A stretch of 64,000 bases of DNA from Burkholderia sp. Nafp2/4-1b (GTDB lineage: Bacteria > Pseudomonadota > Gammaproteobacteria > Burkholderiales > Burkholderiaceae): positions 888,001-952,000 of the forward strand of contig NZ_ML058597.1 in the NCBI RefSeq assembly GCF_003635165.1. The letters run 5' to 3'. Shown here in pieces: positions 51,291 to 60,412 of this stretch (position 1 is the first letter of the stretch; the number at the start of each line of letters is the position of its first letter). The translations under genes were made by a program, and so were the position numbers. Below the pieces are notes generated by a model, which was not told the origin of the DNA, ran no database searches, and worked only from the letters and a program-made list of their open reading frames with translations.

Positions 51291-52538
51291 TCAGGCGTCG
51301 CCTGCGCCGCCAGCCGGCTGCGACCGGCGCCGCATCTGCATCACGAAATACACGGCGACCAGCGCGGCCGCGAACCCGGACGCCGCGCCCACCCCGAGCG
51401 CCCAGCGCGGGCCGAGATGGTTCGCGACCCACCCCGCGACCGGTGCGCCGATCGGCGTGCCGCCGAACGCGACCGCGAGGCGCAGCGCCATCACGCGGCC
51501 GCGCATCGCGGGTTCGGTCGACAGCTGCATCAGCGCATTGGTCGACGTGGTGAACGTCATCGCGGCGATCCCCGTCAGCACCAGCGCCGCCGCGAACAGC
51601 CAGTAGCTCGGCGCGAGCGCGCCCAGCGTGCAGCCGACGCCGAACATCGACGCCCCGATCCACAAATGCCGGAACAGCGGCCGTTCGCGGCGCGCCGCGA
51701 GCAGCGCGCCGGTGATCGTGCCGACCGCCATCATCGACGACAGGATGCCGAAGCCGCGCGCATCGACGTGGAATACGCCCGCCGCCATCGTCGAGATGAA
51801 CAGCGGGAAATTCAGCCCGAAGGTGCCGATCAGGAACAGCATCGCGAGCGTTGCCTTCAGGTCCGGGCGCTGCCATACGTAGCGAAACCCGTCGAGCAGG
51901 CTGCCGCGCGTATGGCCGGCGCGCGCGTTGTCGCGCAGCTCGCCGGCGCGCAGCAGCGACAGCGACGCCAGCACCGCGATGAAGCTGACACCGTTGAGCA
52001 GGAACGCCCAGCCGGTGCCGACCGACGCGATGATGAAGCCGGCGGCCGCCGGCCCGATCATCCGTGCCGCGTTGAACGACGTCGAATTGAGTGCGACCGC
52101 GTTCGCCAGTTCGCGGTCGCCGACCAGCTCCGCGACGAAGGTCTGCCGCACCGGCGCATCGAACGCCGACGCACAGCCGAACAGGAACGCGAACAGATAG
52201 ACGTGCCACAGCTGCACGACGCCCGTGACGGTTAACAGCCCCAGCGCGAGCGCGAGGCCGCCCATCAGTGCCTGCGTGGTCATCAGCAGCCGGCGCTGGT
52301 TGAAACGGTCGGCCGCATAGCCGGTCCACGGCAACAGCAGGAGCTGCGGGCCGAACTGCAGCGACATCACGATGCCGACCGCCGACGCATCGTGGTGCGT
52401 GAGCTGCGTGAGCACCAGCCAGTCCTGCGCGGTGCGCTGGATCCACGTGCCGACGTTGGACACCAGCGCGCCGGCCGCCCACACACGGTAGTTGAAACTG
52501 CGCAGCGAGCGGAACACGCCCGCGGCCGGCACGCTCAT
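51291..52538 (-). CDS. MFS transporter
   Basis: This is a 415-residue MFS protein with about 12 membrane segments, MSVPAAGVFRSLRSFNYRVWAAGALVSNVGTWIQRTAQDWLVLT..., of the enterobactin-exporter/MFS_3 group. The motif A loop is AADRFNQRRLLM. It probably exports a drug or siderophore-like compound. Its ATG overlaps the stop of the upstream small membrane gene (ATGA). A MarR regulator gene lies upstream in the same direction and probably controls it. Confidence 0.9.
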   Translation of the reverse strand: MSVPAAGVFRSLRSFNYRVWAAGALVSNVGTWIQRTAQDWLVLTQLTHHDASAVGIVMSLQFGPQLLLLPWTGYAADRFNQRRLLMTTQALMGGLALALGLLTVTGVVQLWHVYLFAFLFGCASAFDAPVRQTFVAELVGDRELANAVALNSTSFNAARMIGPAAAGFIIASVGTGWAFLLNGVSFIAVLASLSLLRAGELRDNARAGHTRGSLLDGFRYVWQRPDLKATLAMLFLIGTFGLNFPLFISTMAAGVFHVDARGFGILSSMMAVGTITGALLAARRERPLFRHLWIGASMFGVGCTLGALAPSYWLFAAALVLTGIAAMTFTTSTNALMQLSTEPAMRGRVMALRLAVAFGGTPIGAPVAGWVANHLGPRWALGVGAASGFAAALVAVYFVMQMRRRSQPAGGAGDA

Positions 52539-52864
52539 CGCCGCTCCGGGGCGTTGCCGCCATGCAGCGCGCCGAAGTGACGCGAGAGAAATAGGCCGAG
52601 CGCCAGCACGCCGAGGCCGACGGCGGCCGCGTCGGCCGTGCGCGCGAGGTCGAACTCCCCGACCCGGCGCAACAGTGCATAGCCGATCGCCAGATTGACG
52701 ACGCCCCACACGACGTTCACCGTCGACGACGACAGCCCGCGGCCGGGCGGATCCGCGAATGGTGTCTGGAACGGCTCGCCGCGCAATCCGCTGACGAGAT
52801 GCGGGACGGCATTCGCGAGGAAAGCGCCGCCGAAAAAGTACGACACGAGATGCAGGATGTTCAT
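52535..52864 (-). CDS. Small membrane protein coupled to the MFS transporter
   Basis: This is a 109-residue protein with three hydrophobic segments (about 3-22, 48-68, 78-98), MNILHLVSYFFGGAFLANAVPHLVSGLRG.... It overlaps the MFS gene by four bases, so the two are translationally coupled. The family is unknown to me. It lies 47 bases after the MarR gene, suggesting a marR-small membrane protein-MFS operon. Confidence 0.8.
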   Translation of the reverse strand: MNILHLVSYFFGGAFLANAVPHLVSGLRGEPFQTPFADPPGRGLSSSTVNVVWGVVNLAIGYALLRRVGEFDLARTADAAAVGLGVLALGLFLSRHFGALHGGNAPERR

Positions 52865-52911
52865 GGTCGAGCGTTCCCCCCGCAGGGCGGGTTCATCGGA
52901 TTCGTGAGGAT

Positions 52912-53382
52912 TTACGAGCGCGCCGCGTCCTGGAATTCCGCGAGCCGCTGCAGCAGTTGCACGGCCGACGCGAGTTCGGCCTGCTCCCGCGCCGACAGCT
53001 GCGCATGCAGCGCGCGGAACAGCCAGTCGTCCTTGGCCGCGCGGTTGGCCTGCAGCCGCTTGCGGAAATCGGGCGTGAGCGCGATCAGCGTCTGCCGGCC
53101 GTCGGTCGGATCGGGCGCGCCGCTGACGGCGCCCATCGTTTCCAGCGTCGCCACCGTCATGCGCATCGACTGCGGCCGTACGCTTTCCGCACGCGCGAGC
53201 GCGGAGACGGTCGCGGGGCCGTCGCGGTCGAGCCGCAACAGCACCGACTTCTGCGAGGACGTGAGGTCGTTCGGATGGGTTTGCTCGCGCATCCGCCGCA
53301 TCAGCTTGCTGACCGAGATGCGGAGTTCGCCGGCGAGACCGGCCAGATGCGGCGCGTCGGGGGACGAAGATGGCGTGTTCAT
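52912..53382 (-). CDS. MarR-family regulator
   Basis: This is a 156-residue winged-helix regulator: SVSKLMRRMREQTHPNDLTSSQKSVLLRLDRDGPATVSALARAESVRPQSMRMTVATLETMGAV, then a wing with DPTDGRQTLI. It likely represses itself and the membrane protein-MFS genes downstream. A 36-base palindrome at 53398-53433 immediately upstream is a convincing operator. Confidence 0.92.
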   Translation of the reverse strand: MNTPSSSPDAPHLAGLAGELRISVSKLMRRMREQTHPNDLTSSQKSVLLRLDRDGPATVSALARAESVRPQSMRMTVATLETMGAVSGAPDPTDGRQTLIALTPDFRKRLQANRAAKDDWLFRALHAQLSAREQAELASAVQLLQRLAEFQDAARS

Positions 53383-53397
53383 GAATTCAAGATAGCA

Positions 53398-53433
53398 TAT
53401 CTACAGCAAAACTGTACAGTTTGACTGTAGATA
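53398..53433. promoter_or_regulatory. Long palindromic MarR operator
   Basis: Outer arms TATCTACAG (53398) and CTGTAGATA (53425) flank an inner AAACTGTACAGTTT dyad, giving a near-perfect 36-base palindrome. It starts 16 bases upstream of the marR start codon. Two nested dyads suggest two dimers or an extended contact. Confidence 0.8.
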
Positions 53434-53551
53434 CAGGCGCAGGGTGCATGCTGCGCCGATCGCGCGGCGTCGTGGGCGATCCGTCCTCGCTCTGCCGCCG
53501 GAGCCGGCTCTGCGATAATGCGCACTTCCCGTTTCCGCTCCATCGCCCGCC

Positions 53552-54043
53552 ATGACGCAGCCGTCCGCCCCGCTCTCCACCGACCTGCCGCCGATTTCGT
53601 GCCTGCCCGGCGACGCGCTGCCGTGGCTGCCGATGAGCGCCGACCTGCCAGGGCTCGCGATCAAGTATCTGCACATCAATGCAGCCGAGGACACGCTCAC
53701 CGCGCTGCTGAAGATGCCGGCCGGCGGCACGCTGCCGCGCCATCGGCACGACGGCGAGGTATTCGTCCATACGCTGCAGGGGGCGTGGCGCTATCGCGAG
53801 TACGAGTGGATCGCGCAGGCCGGCTCGACGGTGCTCGAACCGGCCGGCTCCGTGCATACGCCGGAAACGCTCGGCGCGCCCGGCGACGACGTCATCACGC
53901 TGAACGTGATGCGCGGCGACCTGGTGCTGCTCGACGACGACGGCCGCGAGACCGCGCGCGAAAATTGCCGGGTCGCGCTGCTGCGCCAGCGCAAGCATGC
54001 GCGTACGGCGCCGAACCACGCGACGGCGTTCGTCACGCGTTAG
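53552..54043 (+). CDS. ChrR-like cupin protein
   Basis: This is a 163-residue cupin with metal-binding pattern PRHRHDGEVFVHTLQGAWRY then EPAGSVHTPE. It resembles the ChrR C-terminal cupin and 2,4'-dihydroxyacetophenone dioxygenase-like proteins. It should be a small metal-dependent oxygenase or sensor; the activity is unproven. The ribosome site is weak. It is divergent from marR, with a 169-base gap that includes the palindrome. Confidence 0.85.
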   Translation: MTQPSAPLSTDLPPISCLPGDALPWLPMSADLPGLAIKYLHINAAEDTLTALLKMPAGGTLPRHRHDGEVFVHTLQGAWRYREYEWIAQAGSTVLEPAGSVHTPETLGAPGDDVITLNVMRGDLVLLDDDGRETARENCRVALLRQRKHARTAPNHATAFVTR

Positions 54044-54151
54044 GACCGGAGCATCGGCGCGGGCGAACCGCATCGAGCCGGATCCCGTTCCGCGCGAACG
54101 CCCACCGGCGTGCGTTCCCCGCCAAACCGGCTTAACCGGCCAACCCGCTCA

Positions 54152-55300
54152 TCACCGGAAACGCCTGAAGAACCGCCGAATATCGGCGGCCAGCAAGTCC
54201 GGCTCCTCCATCGCCGCGAAATGGCCGCCGCGCGGCATGTCGGTCCACTGCACGACGTCGAACACGCGTTCGAGCCAACTGCGCGGAGGTCGGCTGATTT
54301 CTCTCGGAAAGCGCGCGAACGCAACCGGCGGCGCCACGCGTTGCCCGGCCGCGAAGCGCATCGGCTGCAGCCGGTTCTCCCAGTACATCTGCATCGACGA
54401 GCCGATGCAGCCGGTGAACCAGTAGAGCGAGATGCCGGTCAGCAGCGTGTCGTGCGAAAACCGGCGCGCGACGTCGCCGTCGCAATCGCTCCACGCGCGG
54501 AATTTTTCGGCGATCCATGCGGCCAGCCCGAGCGGCGAATCGTTGAGCGCGACGGCCAGTGTCTGCGGCTTCGTCATGTGAACGTGCGCGTAGGCGCCTT
54601 CCAGCGCGGCCCAGTCGCTGCGCTGCGTCAGGAATGCCTGCTCGTCGTCGGTCAGCGGCCGCGCGGCGTCGATCGCGGGTTCGTAGCTGCCCGGCAGGTA
54701 GTTCAGATGGATGCCGTCGACCACGCCGTCGTGACGCGCGCCGAGCGCGATGGACACGCCCGCGCCGATATCGCCGCCCTGCGCGCCGAACCGCCGGTAG
54801 CCGAGACCGGACATCAATTCCGCCCAGCAGTCGGCGACCTGAAACGCCGACGTACCGGGTGCCGCCGGTGCCGGAGAAAACAGGAAACCGGGCAGCGACG
54901 GTGCGACGATGTCGAACGCGTCGTCCGGATCGCCGCCGAACGCGGCCGGGTCGCACAAGCGGTCGATCAGCGCATGGAATTCGAATGCGGATCCCGGCCA
55001 GCCATGCGTGACGACTAGCGGATAGGGTTTGGGCCCCGTGCCGCGCCGATGCACGAGATGCACACGCCGGCCGCCGACGTCCGCGACGAACTGCGGCAGC
55101 CGGTTCAGCGCCCGTTCCGCCGCACGCCAATCGAAGCCGTCGGCCCAGTACGCAGCGAGTTCGCGCAGCCACGTGCCGTCGACGCCCTGCTGCCACGGCT
55201 CGGCGGGCGTCAGATGCGGCGCGCGGCCAGCGCGCAGGCGCCGACGCAAGTCGTCAAGCGCGTGGTCGGGGATTGCAATCTGGAACGGCTCGACGTGCAT
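54152..55300 (-). CDS. Epoxide hydrolase (alpha/beta hydrolase, EHN type)
   Basis: This is a 382-residue hydrolase with the N-terminal EHN segment (MHVEPFQIAIPDHALDDLRRRL...WRAAERALNRLPQF). The oxyanion motif HGWPGS (99-104), nucleophile Asp177 in QGGDIGAG and the C-terminal GGHFAAMEEPD carrying the catalytic His are present. It opens epoxides to diols. The gene is monocistronic, between the cupin and a GlxA regulator. Confidence 0.92.
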   Translation of the reverse strand: MHVEPFQIAIPDHALDDLRRRLRAGRAPHLTPAEPWQQGVDGTWLRELAAYWADGFDWRAAERALNRLPQFVADVGGRRVHLVHRRGTGPKPYPLVVTHGWPGSAFEFHALIDRLCDPAAFGGDPDDAFDIVAPSLPGFLFSPAPAAPGTSAFQVADCWAELMSGLGYRRFGAQGGDIGAGVSIALGARHDGVVDGIHLNYLPGSYEPAIDAARPLTDDEQAFLTQRSDWAALEGAYAHVHMTKPQTLAVALNDSPLGLAAWIAEKFRAWSDCDGDVARRFSHDTLLTGISLYWFTGCIGSSMQMYWENRLQPMRFAAGQRVAPPVAFARFPREISRPPRSWLERVFDVVQWTDMPRGGHFAAMEEPDLLAADIRRFFRRFR

Positions 55301-55386
55301 GGTGCCTCCTCGCGACGGATATCGACGGGATTCTGCGCGAATTCGCGCGATTTTGCCGACCCGCGCTGAACAGCCCCGGCGGCCCG

Positions 55387-56373
55387 TCAGCCCGCTTCGC
55401 GCGCCTCATTGCGCTTGTCCTCCCGCGCATCCCCCCGCGCGTCGCGCCTGACCGCCTGCGGCGGCACGCCGAACCCGCGCACGAACGCGTCGCGCAGGTG
55501 GCGCCGGTCGCGAAAGCCGTTCTCCCGCGCGATCACGTCGAGCGAATGCCGGCTCTGTTCGATCATCAGCCGCGCAGCCTCGAGCCGCAGCCGCTCGATT
55601 GCCTTGGCCGGCGACTGCCCGGTTTCGAGCGTGAACACCCGGCTGAACTGGCGCGGACTCAGATGCACGGCTTCCGCCAGTTCCTCGACGCTCAGCGCAC
55701 GGCCGAGATTCTGCCGCGCATAGTTCAGCGCATTCTGGATCCGGTCCGATTTCGGCGCGAGATCCAGCATCTCCGAATGCTGCGACTGTCCGCCCGTGCG
55801 GCGCTGGTGCATGACCAGCTTGTGCGCGACCGAGCGCGCGGCGGCCGCGCCGAGATCCTTTTCCACCATCGCGAGCGCCAGGTCGAGGCCGGCCGTCATC
55901 CCGGCCGACGTCCAGATCGGTCCATCGACGATGTAGATGCGGTCTTCCTCGACGCGAATGTCCGGAAAGTGCGCCTGCATGTTACGGCCGTACGCCCAGT
56001 GCGTCGTCGCGCGGCGCTGTGCGAGCAGCCCGGCTTCGGCGAGCACGAACGCGCCCGTGCAGATGCCGGCGATCCGGCGCGCACGCGCGTTCGCGCGGCG
56101 CAGGAACGCGACGACGTCGACCGGCGCCGGCGACGCGAGCGGATCGTTGACGCCCGCGACGATCCACGTATCGACGTCGACTCGGCGCCCGCGCAGCGCG
56201 CGCGTCGCGACCGGCAGCCCGAGCGACGAGCGTACGTCGCCACCGTCGATGGAATAGTTGTCCATCACGTAGAACGGCTCGCCCGTGGCCAGATTCGCGT
56301 ACTCGAACACGGACTGCGCGGCGAGCGCCATGATCTGGAAGCCGTCGCTGATCAGGAAGCCGATGCGGTGCAT
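55387..56373 (-). CDS. GlxA-type AraC regulator with DJ-1/PfpI domain
   Basis: This 328-residue protein has an N-terminal DJ-1/PfpI-like domain (about 1-170, with GICTGAFVLAEAGLL around Cys104) and a C-terminal AraC double helix-turn-helix (about 215-315; LSVEELAEAVHLSPRQFSRVF, SLDVIARENGFRDRRHLRDAF). It is divergent from the SDR gene by 155 bases and probably activates it. The inducer is unknown; family members respond to amines such as carnitine and choline derivatives. Confidence 0.92.
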   Translation of the reverse strand: MHRIGFLISDGFQIMALAAQSVFEYANLATGEPFYVMDNYSIDGGDVRSSLGLPVATRALRGRRVDVDTWIVAGVNDPLASPAPVDVVAFLRRANARARRIAGICTGAFVLAEAGLLAQRRATTHWAYGRNMQAHFPDIRVEEDRIYIVDGPIWTSAGMTAGLDLALAMVEKDLGAAAARSVAHKLVMHQRRTGGQSQHSEMLDLAPKSDRIQNALNYARQNLGRALSVEELAEAVHLSPRQFSRVFTLETGQSPAKAIERLRLEAARLMIEQSRHSLDVIARENGFRDRRHLRDAFVRGFGVPPQAVRRDARGDAREDKRNEAREAG

Positions 56374-56528
56374 GCGCGTCTCCGGTGGCGGGCGCCGCGA
56401 TGGACATGAACGTCACGATCGGCGGCCCGATGTCCTGAATCATACCCATCTACGTCATTTGTGTCGCCGCGATTCGAAGCCAGAATGTGTTCACGCACTC
56501 ACCACTCTCTTCGACACGGAGCGACATC

Positions 56529-57329
56529 ATGACTGAAGCACATCGCGGTACCGCCGTCATCACCGGCGCATCGTCCGGCATCGGCGCGATCTATGCGGAC
56601 CGGCTCGCGCGCCGCGGCTACGACCTGATCCTGGTCGCGCGCAATCGCGACCGGCTGGCCACCCTTGCCGAGCGCATCACGAACGACACGCAGCGCAGTG
56701 TCGAGATCGTCGGCGCGGACCTGAACGACCGCGCGGCGCTCGCCGCCGTCGAAGCGAAGCTGAAGCAGGACGCGAGCATCACGCTGCTCGTCAACAACGC
56801 GGGCATCGGCACGCACGCGCCGCTGCTCGACAGCGACGTCGACGCGATGACGCGGATGATCGACCTGAATGTGACCGCACTCACGCGCCTGACGTACGCT
56901 GCCGTGCCCGGCTTCGTCACGCGCGGCCGCGGTGCGGTGATCAACATCTCGTCGATCGTCGCGATCTCGCCGGAAACGCTCAATGGCGTGTACGGCGGCA
57001 GCAAGGCGTACGTGCTGGCGTTCAGCCAGTCGCTGCATCACGAGCTCGCCGACAAGGGCGTGCAGGTGCAGGCCGTGCTGCCCGGCGCGACGGCCACCGA
57101 CTTCTGGCAGACCGCCGGCCTGCCGGTCGAGCACCTGCCGAAGGAGATCGTGATGTCGGCGTCGGATCTCGTCGATGCGGCGCTGGTCGGCTTCGAGCGC
57201 GGCGAACTCGTGACGATTCCGTCGCTGCATGCGGCTGACGAATGGGATGCGTACGAGACTGCGCGCCGCACGATGGCGCCGCACCTGTCGACGGACTCGC
57301 CGGCGCCGCGTTACGCGGCTACGCGGTAG
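56529..57329 (+). CDS. Short-chain dehydrogenase/reductase (SDR)
   Basis: This is a 266-residue NAD(P)-dependent oxidoreductase. It has the classical SDR motifs T-G-A-S-S-G-I-G (12-19), NNAG (89-92), the Ser in INISS (141-142), Tyr155-x3-Lys159 (YGGSK) and PGATATDFW. Substrate unknown. GGAG upstream fits the start at 56529. It is divergent from the GlxA-type regulator. Confidence 0.93.
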   Translation: MTEAHRGTAVITGASSGIGAIYADRLARRGYDLILVARNRDRLATLAERITNDTQRSVEIVGADLNDRAALAAVEAKLKQDASITLLVNNAGIGTHAPLLDSDVDAMTRMIDLNVTALTRLTYAAVPGFVTRGRGAVINISSIVAISPETLNGVYGGSKAYVLAFSQSLHHELADKGVQVQAVLPGATATDFWQTAGLPVEHLPKEIVMSASDLVDAALVGFERGELVTIPSLHAADEWDAYETARRTMAPHLSTDSPAPRYAATR

Positions 57330-57715
57330 TTTGTTGGTAGCCGCGTCGCGGCCCATGTGGTTCGAGGCGCGACGCGGACTTCGTACTGCCAGTCGTTGCC
57401 GGCTTCGGCAGAGCGATCGAGACCGTGGCGGCTCGAACCCCGGGCATTGCCGATGGACCGCCGCAGGTGCTGGCGCGAACGGACACGGCCGCATCCGGAT
57501 CGACACGTATCGGGCTCAGTCGCACACGCCGACTTGCGTGCACCGCATCGATGCCTCAACCGGTCAACGCGACGCGTGCGCCGTGTCTCCCGAAGCCGCG
57601 CGCACACCCAGCAACATCGCCACCGCGCACGCGGCAAGCAACGCCGAATCCATGTTGGGCGGGCACGAAACGCAACGCCGGTCGCCGCCGCCCGCGGGCA
57701 GCGACCGGCAGGCAA
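57330..57715. other. Gene-free stretch
   Basis: This 386-base gap lies between convergent genes. A short minus-strand reading with a hydrophobic start (near 57652-57564, about 29 codons) exists, but it has no ribosome site and no conserved look. There is no clear terminator. Confidence 0.45.
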
Positions 57716-59083
57716 TCACGCGCGCTGCGCGGCTTCGCCCTTCACGCCGAGCATCAGCGCGGCGCCGCTCAGTGCGAGCAGCGCGGCCAGCAGGTACACG
57801 GCGAGATCCATGCTGCCGGTGCGCGTGCGGATCAGTCCGATCACCCACGGGCTGACGATGCCGCTCGTGATGCCGATGCTGCTGATCAGCGCGATCCCGG
57901 CCGCGGCCGCGTTGCCCGACAGGTAGCGCGTCGGCACGGCCCAGAAGATCGGCAGCGCGGCGAAGATCAGCGTCGCCGCGATCGACAGGCACGCGAGCAT
58001 CGCCGCGAAGCTGTGCAGGTGCAGCGTCAGCGCCGCGAGTGCGAGGCCGCCGCCGATCGTGCAGCACGCGAAGTGCTTGCGGCGCTCGCCGGTGCGGTCC
58101 GAGCGGCGCGCGATCAGGATCAGCCCGACCGCGCCGACCGCATTCGGCACGACCGTGTAGAGGCTCACGGCCACGACGTCGGTCACGCCGAAGTCGCGGA
58201 TCATCAGCGGCATCCAGAAATTGAGCGTCAGCGATGCGCAGGTCAGCGAGAAATAGATGAACGCAAACAGGTAGACGCGCGGGTTCGCGAGCGCGGCGAC
58301 CAGGCTGCGTCGGTCGTGCGCGCCCTGCGCACGGCCATCGGCGCACAGTGCGGCGACGCGCGCCTTTTCATCGGACGTGAGCCACGCGGCATCCTGCGGC
58401 CGGTCGACCAGATACGCGAATGCGAAGAATGCGAGCACGATCGCCGGCGCGCCTTCGATCGCGAACATCCACTGCCAGCCGTGCAGCCCGAGCACGCCGC
58501 TCATGTCGCGCATGATCCAGCCCGACATCAGGCCGCCGAGCACGCCCGCGATCGCGACGCCCGCGAAGAACACCGAGATCGCCGCCGCGCGCCGGTTCGC
58601 CGGGAACCAGTAGGACAGATACAGCACGATGCCGGGGAAGAAGCCGGCCTCGAACACGCCGAGCAGGAAGCGCAGCACGTAGAAATGCGACGGCTGCGAC
58701 ACGAACATCATCGCGGTGGACGCGAGGCCCCACAGCAGCATGATCCGCGTGAACGTGCGGCGCGCGCCGAAACGCGCGAGCAGCAGGTTGCTCGGCACCT
58801 CGCAGAACACGTAGCCGATGTAGAACACCGCGGCGCCGAGGCCGTACATCGCATCGCTGAAACCGAGGTCGTGCTTCATCTGCAACTGCGCGAAGCCGAT
58901 ATTGATGCGGTCGAGGAACGACACGACGTAACAGAGGAACAGGAACGGCACGATACGCCACGCGATCTTGCGGAACAGCAGCGCGTCGCCGGCCTCGTCC
59001 GTGGAAACGGAAGCGGAAGCGGAAGCCGGCGCCGCGACACTCGCGTGCGCGGCCGCCGCTTCGGCGGGAAGCGATTGGGGCAT
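57716..59083 (-). CDS. MFS transporter, anion:cation symporter (phthalate permease) type
   Basis: This is a 455-residue MFS protein with about 12 membrane segments. RINIGFAQLQMKHDLGFSDAMYGLGAAVFYIGYVFCEVPSNLLL and GFFPGIVLYLSYWFP are typical of the ACS family, which takes up organic anions. The start at 59083 (MPQSLPAEAAAAH) has GGAGAG upstream; a longer frame is unlikely. It lies downstream of the MBL-fold gene on the same strand (gap 182 bases), and the tandem IclR gene faces both. Confidence 0.9.
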   Translation of the reverse strand: MPQSLPAEAAAAHASVAAPASASASVSTDEAGDALLFRKIAWRIVPFLFLCYVVSFLDRINIGFAQLQMKHDLGFSDAMYGLGAAVFYIGYVFCEVPSNLLLARFGARRTFTRIMLLWGLASTAMMFVSQPSHFYVLRFLLGVFEAGFFPGIVLYLSYWFPANRRAAAISVFFAGVAIAGVLGGLMSGWIMRDMSGVLGLHGWQWMFAIEGAPAIVLAFFAFAYLVDRPQDAAWLTSDEKARVAALCADGRAQGAHDRRSLVAALANPRVYLFAFIYFSLTCASLTLNFWMPLMIRDFGVTDVVAVSLYTVVPNAVGAVGLILIARRSDRTGERRKHFACCTIGGGLALAALTLHLHSFAAMLACLSIAATLIFAALPIFWAVPTRYLSGNAAAAGIALISSIGITSGIVSPWVIGLIRTRTGSMDLAVYLLAALLALSGAALMLGVKGEAAQRA

Positions 59084-59265
59084 GTCTCTCTCCAAACGGG
59101 CCGCGCGATTCGAGCGCGCAGCAGTCTCCGAGGGCGTGCGTGCGCCCTGCTTTCTTGTGAGATCGGAACTCGGCTCGCTGAACCGCGGCGCGATGCCGCC
59201 GCCGTTCAACGGCCTTCAGGAAAACGGCAGGACGTCCGCCGGGACGCGCCGCCGTCGTGACCCGC

Positions 59266-60225
59266 TCAGTCCTGCAGCGCGTCCCACATTTCCTTGTCGC
59301 GCTGCGCGGTCCAGATGCGCGGATGCGTGATGCCGCTCGCCTCGTCGAACGCGCGCGACACGTCGAACGGCAAACAGTGCTCGTAGATGAACACGTGGCC
59401 GAACTTCGGATCCATCGCTTCGCGCGTGAGCGCCATCGACGCCTTCAGGTCGAGCTGGCGTTCGACCGCCTTGCGGCCCTGCGCGAGCAGCGTCGTCACG
59501 AAGTCCTTCGTGTAGTCGAGACCCTTGTTCACGTCGGCCGGATTCAGCAGCGCGGGGCCGCGGCCCGGCACGAGCTTTTCCGCGCCGAGCGCGCGCAGCG
59601 CCTCCAGCGTGGTCGGCCACTGTTCGAGCTGTGCGTCGCCGCAATAGCAAGCGGCGTCGTATTCGACCAGATCGCCCGAGAACAGCACCTTCTGCGACGG
59701 CAGCCAGACGATCGTGTCGCCCTTCGTATGGCCCGAGCCGACGTGCATGATCTTCACTTCGAGCTTGCCGAGGAACAGCGTGATCTCGCGCTCGAACACG
59801 AGCGTCGGCCAGGTCAGGCCCGGCACCGTCTCGACGCCGGCGAACAGGCGCGGGAAGCGCTCGATCTCCGACTTCATGTCGGCCTCGCCGCGCTCGACGA
59901 TCATTTCGTAGGTGCCGCGGCTCGCGATCACGTGCTGCGCGCCTTCGTCGAAATACGCGGATGCGCCGAGCACGCGCACCGCGTGGTAGTGCGACAGCAC
60001 GACGTGCTTGATCGGCTTGTCGGTCACGCTGCGGATCTTCGCGATCAGGTCTTGCGCCATCGCGGGCGTCGCGGTCGTGTCGACGATCAGCACGCTGTCG
60101 TCGCCGATGATCACGCCCGAGTTCGGGTCGCCTTCGGCGGTGTACGCGTACGTGTTCTCGGACAGCTGCGTCCAGGTGACTTTCTTCTCTTCCAGATCGG
60201 CTTGGGAGGCGAATGCTTTGGCCAT
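59266..60225 (-). CDS. MBL-fold protein with an altered zinc motif
   Basis: This is a 319-residue protein of the metallo-beta-lactamase fold: DDSVLIVDTTATPAMAQDLIAKI, then VVLSHYHAVRVLG, then HVGSGHTKGDTIVWLPSQKVLFSGDLVEY. In the standard HxHxDH motif this protein reads H79-Y-H81-A-V83-R84: the Asp and third His are replaced, so at least the second metal site should be lost. The later His and Asp ligands remain. It may be a one-metal enzyme or have a different activity. It is divergent from the tandem IclR gene and upstream of the MFS gene, so a substrate uptake and hydrolysis unit is plausible. Confidence 0.85.
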   Translation of the reverse strand: MAKAFASQADLEEKKVTWTQLSENTYAYTAEGDPNSGVIIGDDSVLIVDTTATPAMAQDLIAKIRSVTDKPIKHVVLSHYHAVRVLGASAYFDEGAQHVIASRGTYEMIVERGEADMKSEIERFPRLFAGVETVPGLTWPTLVFEREITLFLGKLEVKIMHVGSGHTKGDTIVWLPSQKVLFSGDLVEYDAACYCGDAQLEQWPTTLEALRALGAEKLVPGRGPALLNPADVNKGLDYTKDFVTTLLAQGRKAVERQLDLKASMALTREAMDPKFGHVFIYEHCLPFDVSRAFDEASGITHPRIWTAQRDKEMWDALQD

Positions 60226-60292
60226 TGTGCGTTCCGTGGCTGCGAGCCATGTGTTGAGGGGGAATGGGCCGATCATCGGCCTGCGCGAAATA

Positions 60293-60307
60293 TTTGTCAA
60301 TGACAAA
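60293..60307. promoter_or_regulatory. Candidate IclR operator
   Basis: TTTGTC-AAT-GACAAA is a perfect dyad in the divergent region between the MBL and tandem IclR genes. A second, looser GACAA...TTGTC pair overlaps it at 60302-60323. Adjacent copies would suit a regulator with two DNA-binding domains. Confidence 0.55.
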
Positions 60308-60412
60308 GTCACTTGCTATTGTCTAATACGGGTAAACCTGCGGGCTGGCGCGCATGGCGCGGGAAATGGCGTCGGATACCATGCGGGGTTTCGTCAACGG
60401 AAGAATCATCGC

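Noticed and set aside
57564..57652. Minus-strand 29-codon reading with a hydrophobic start
   Set aside because: No ribosome site, no promoter, abrupt stop; probably chance.
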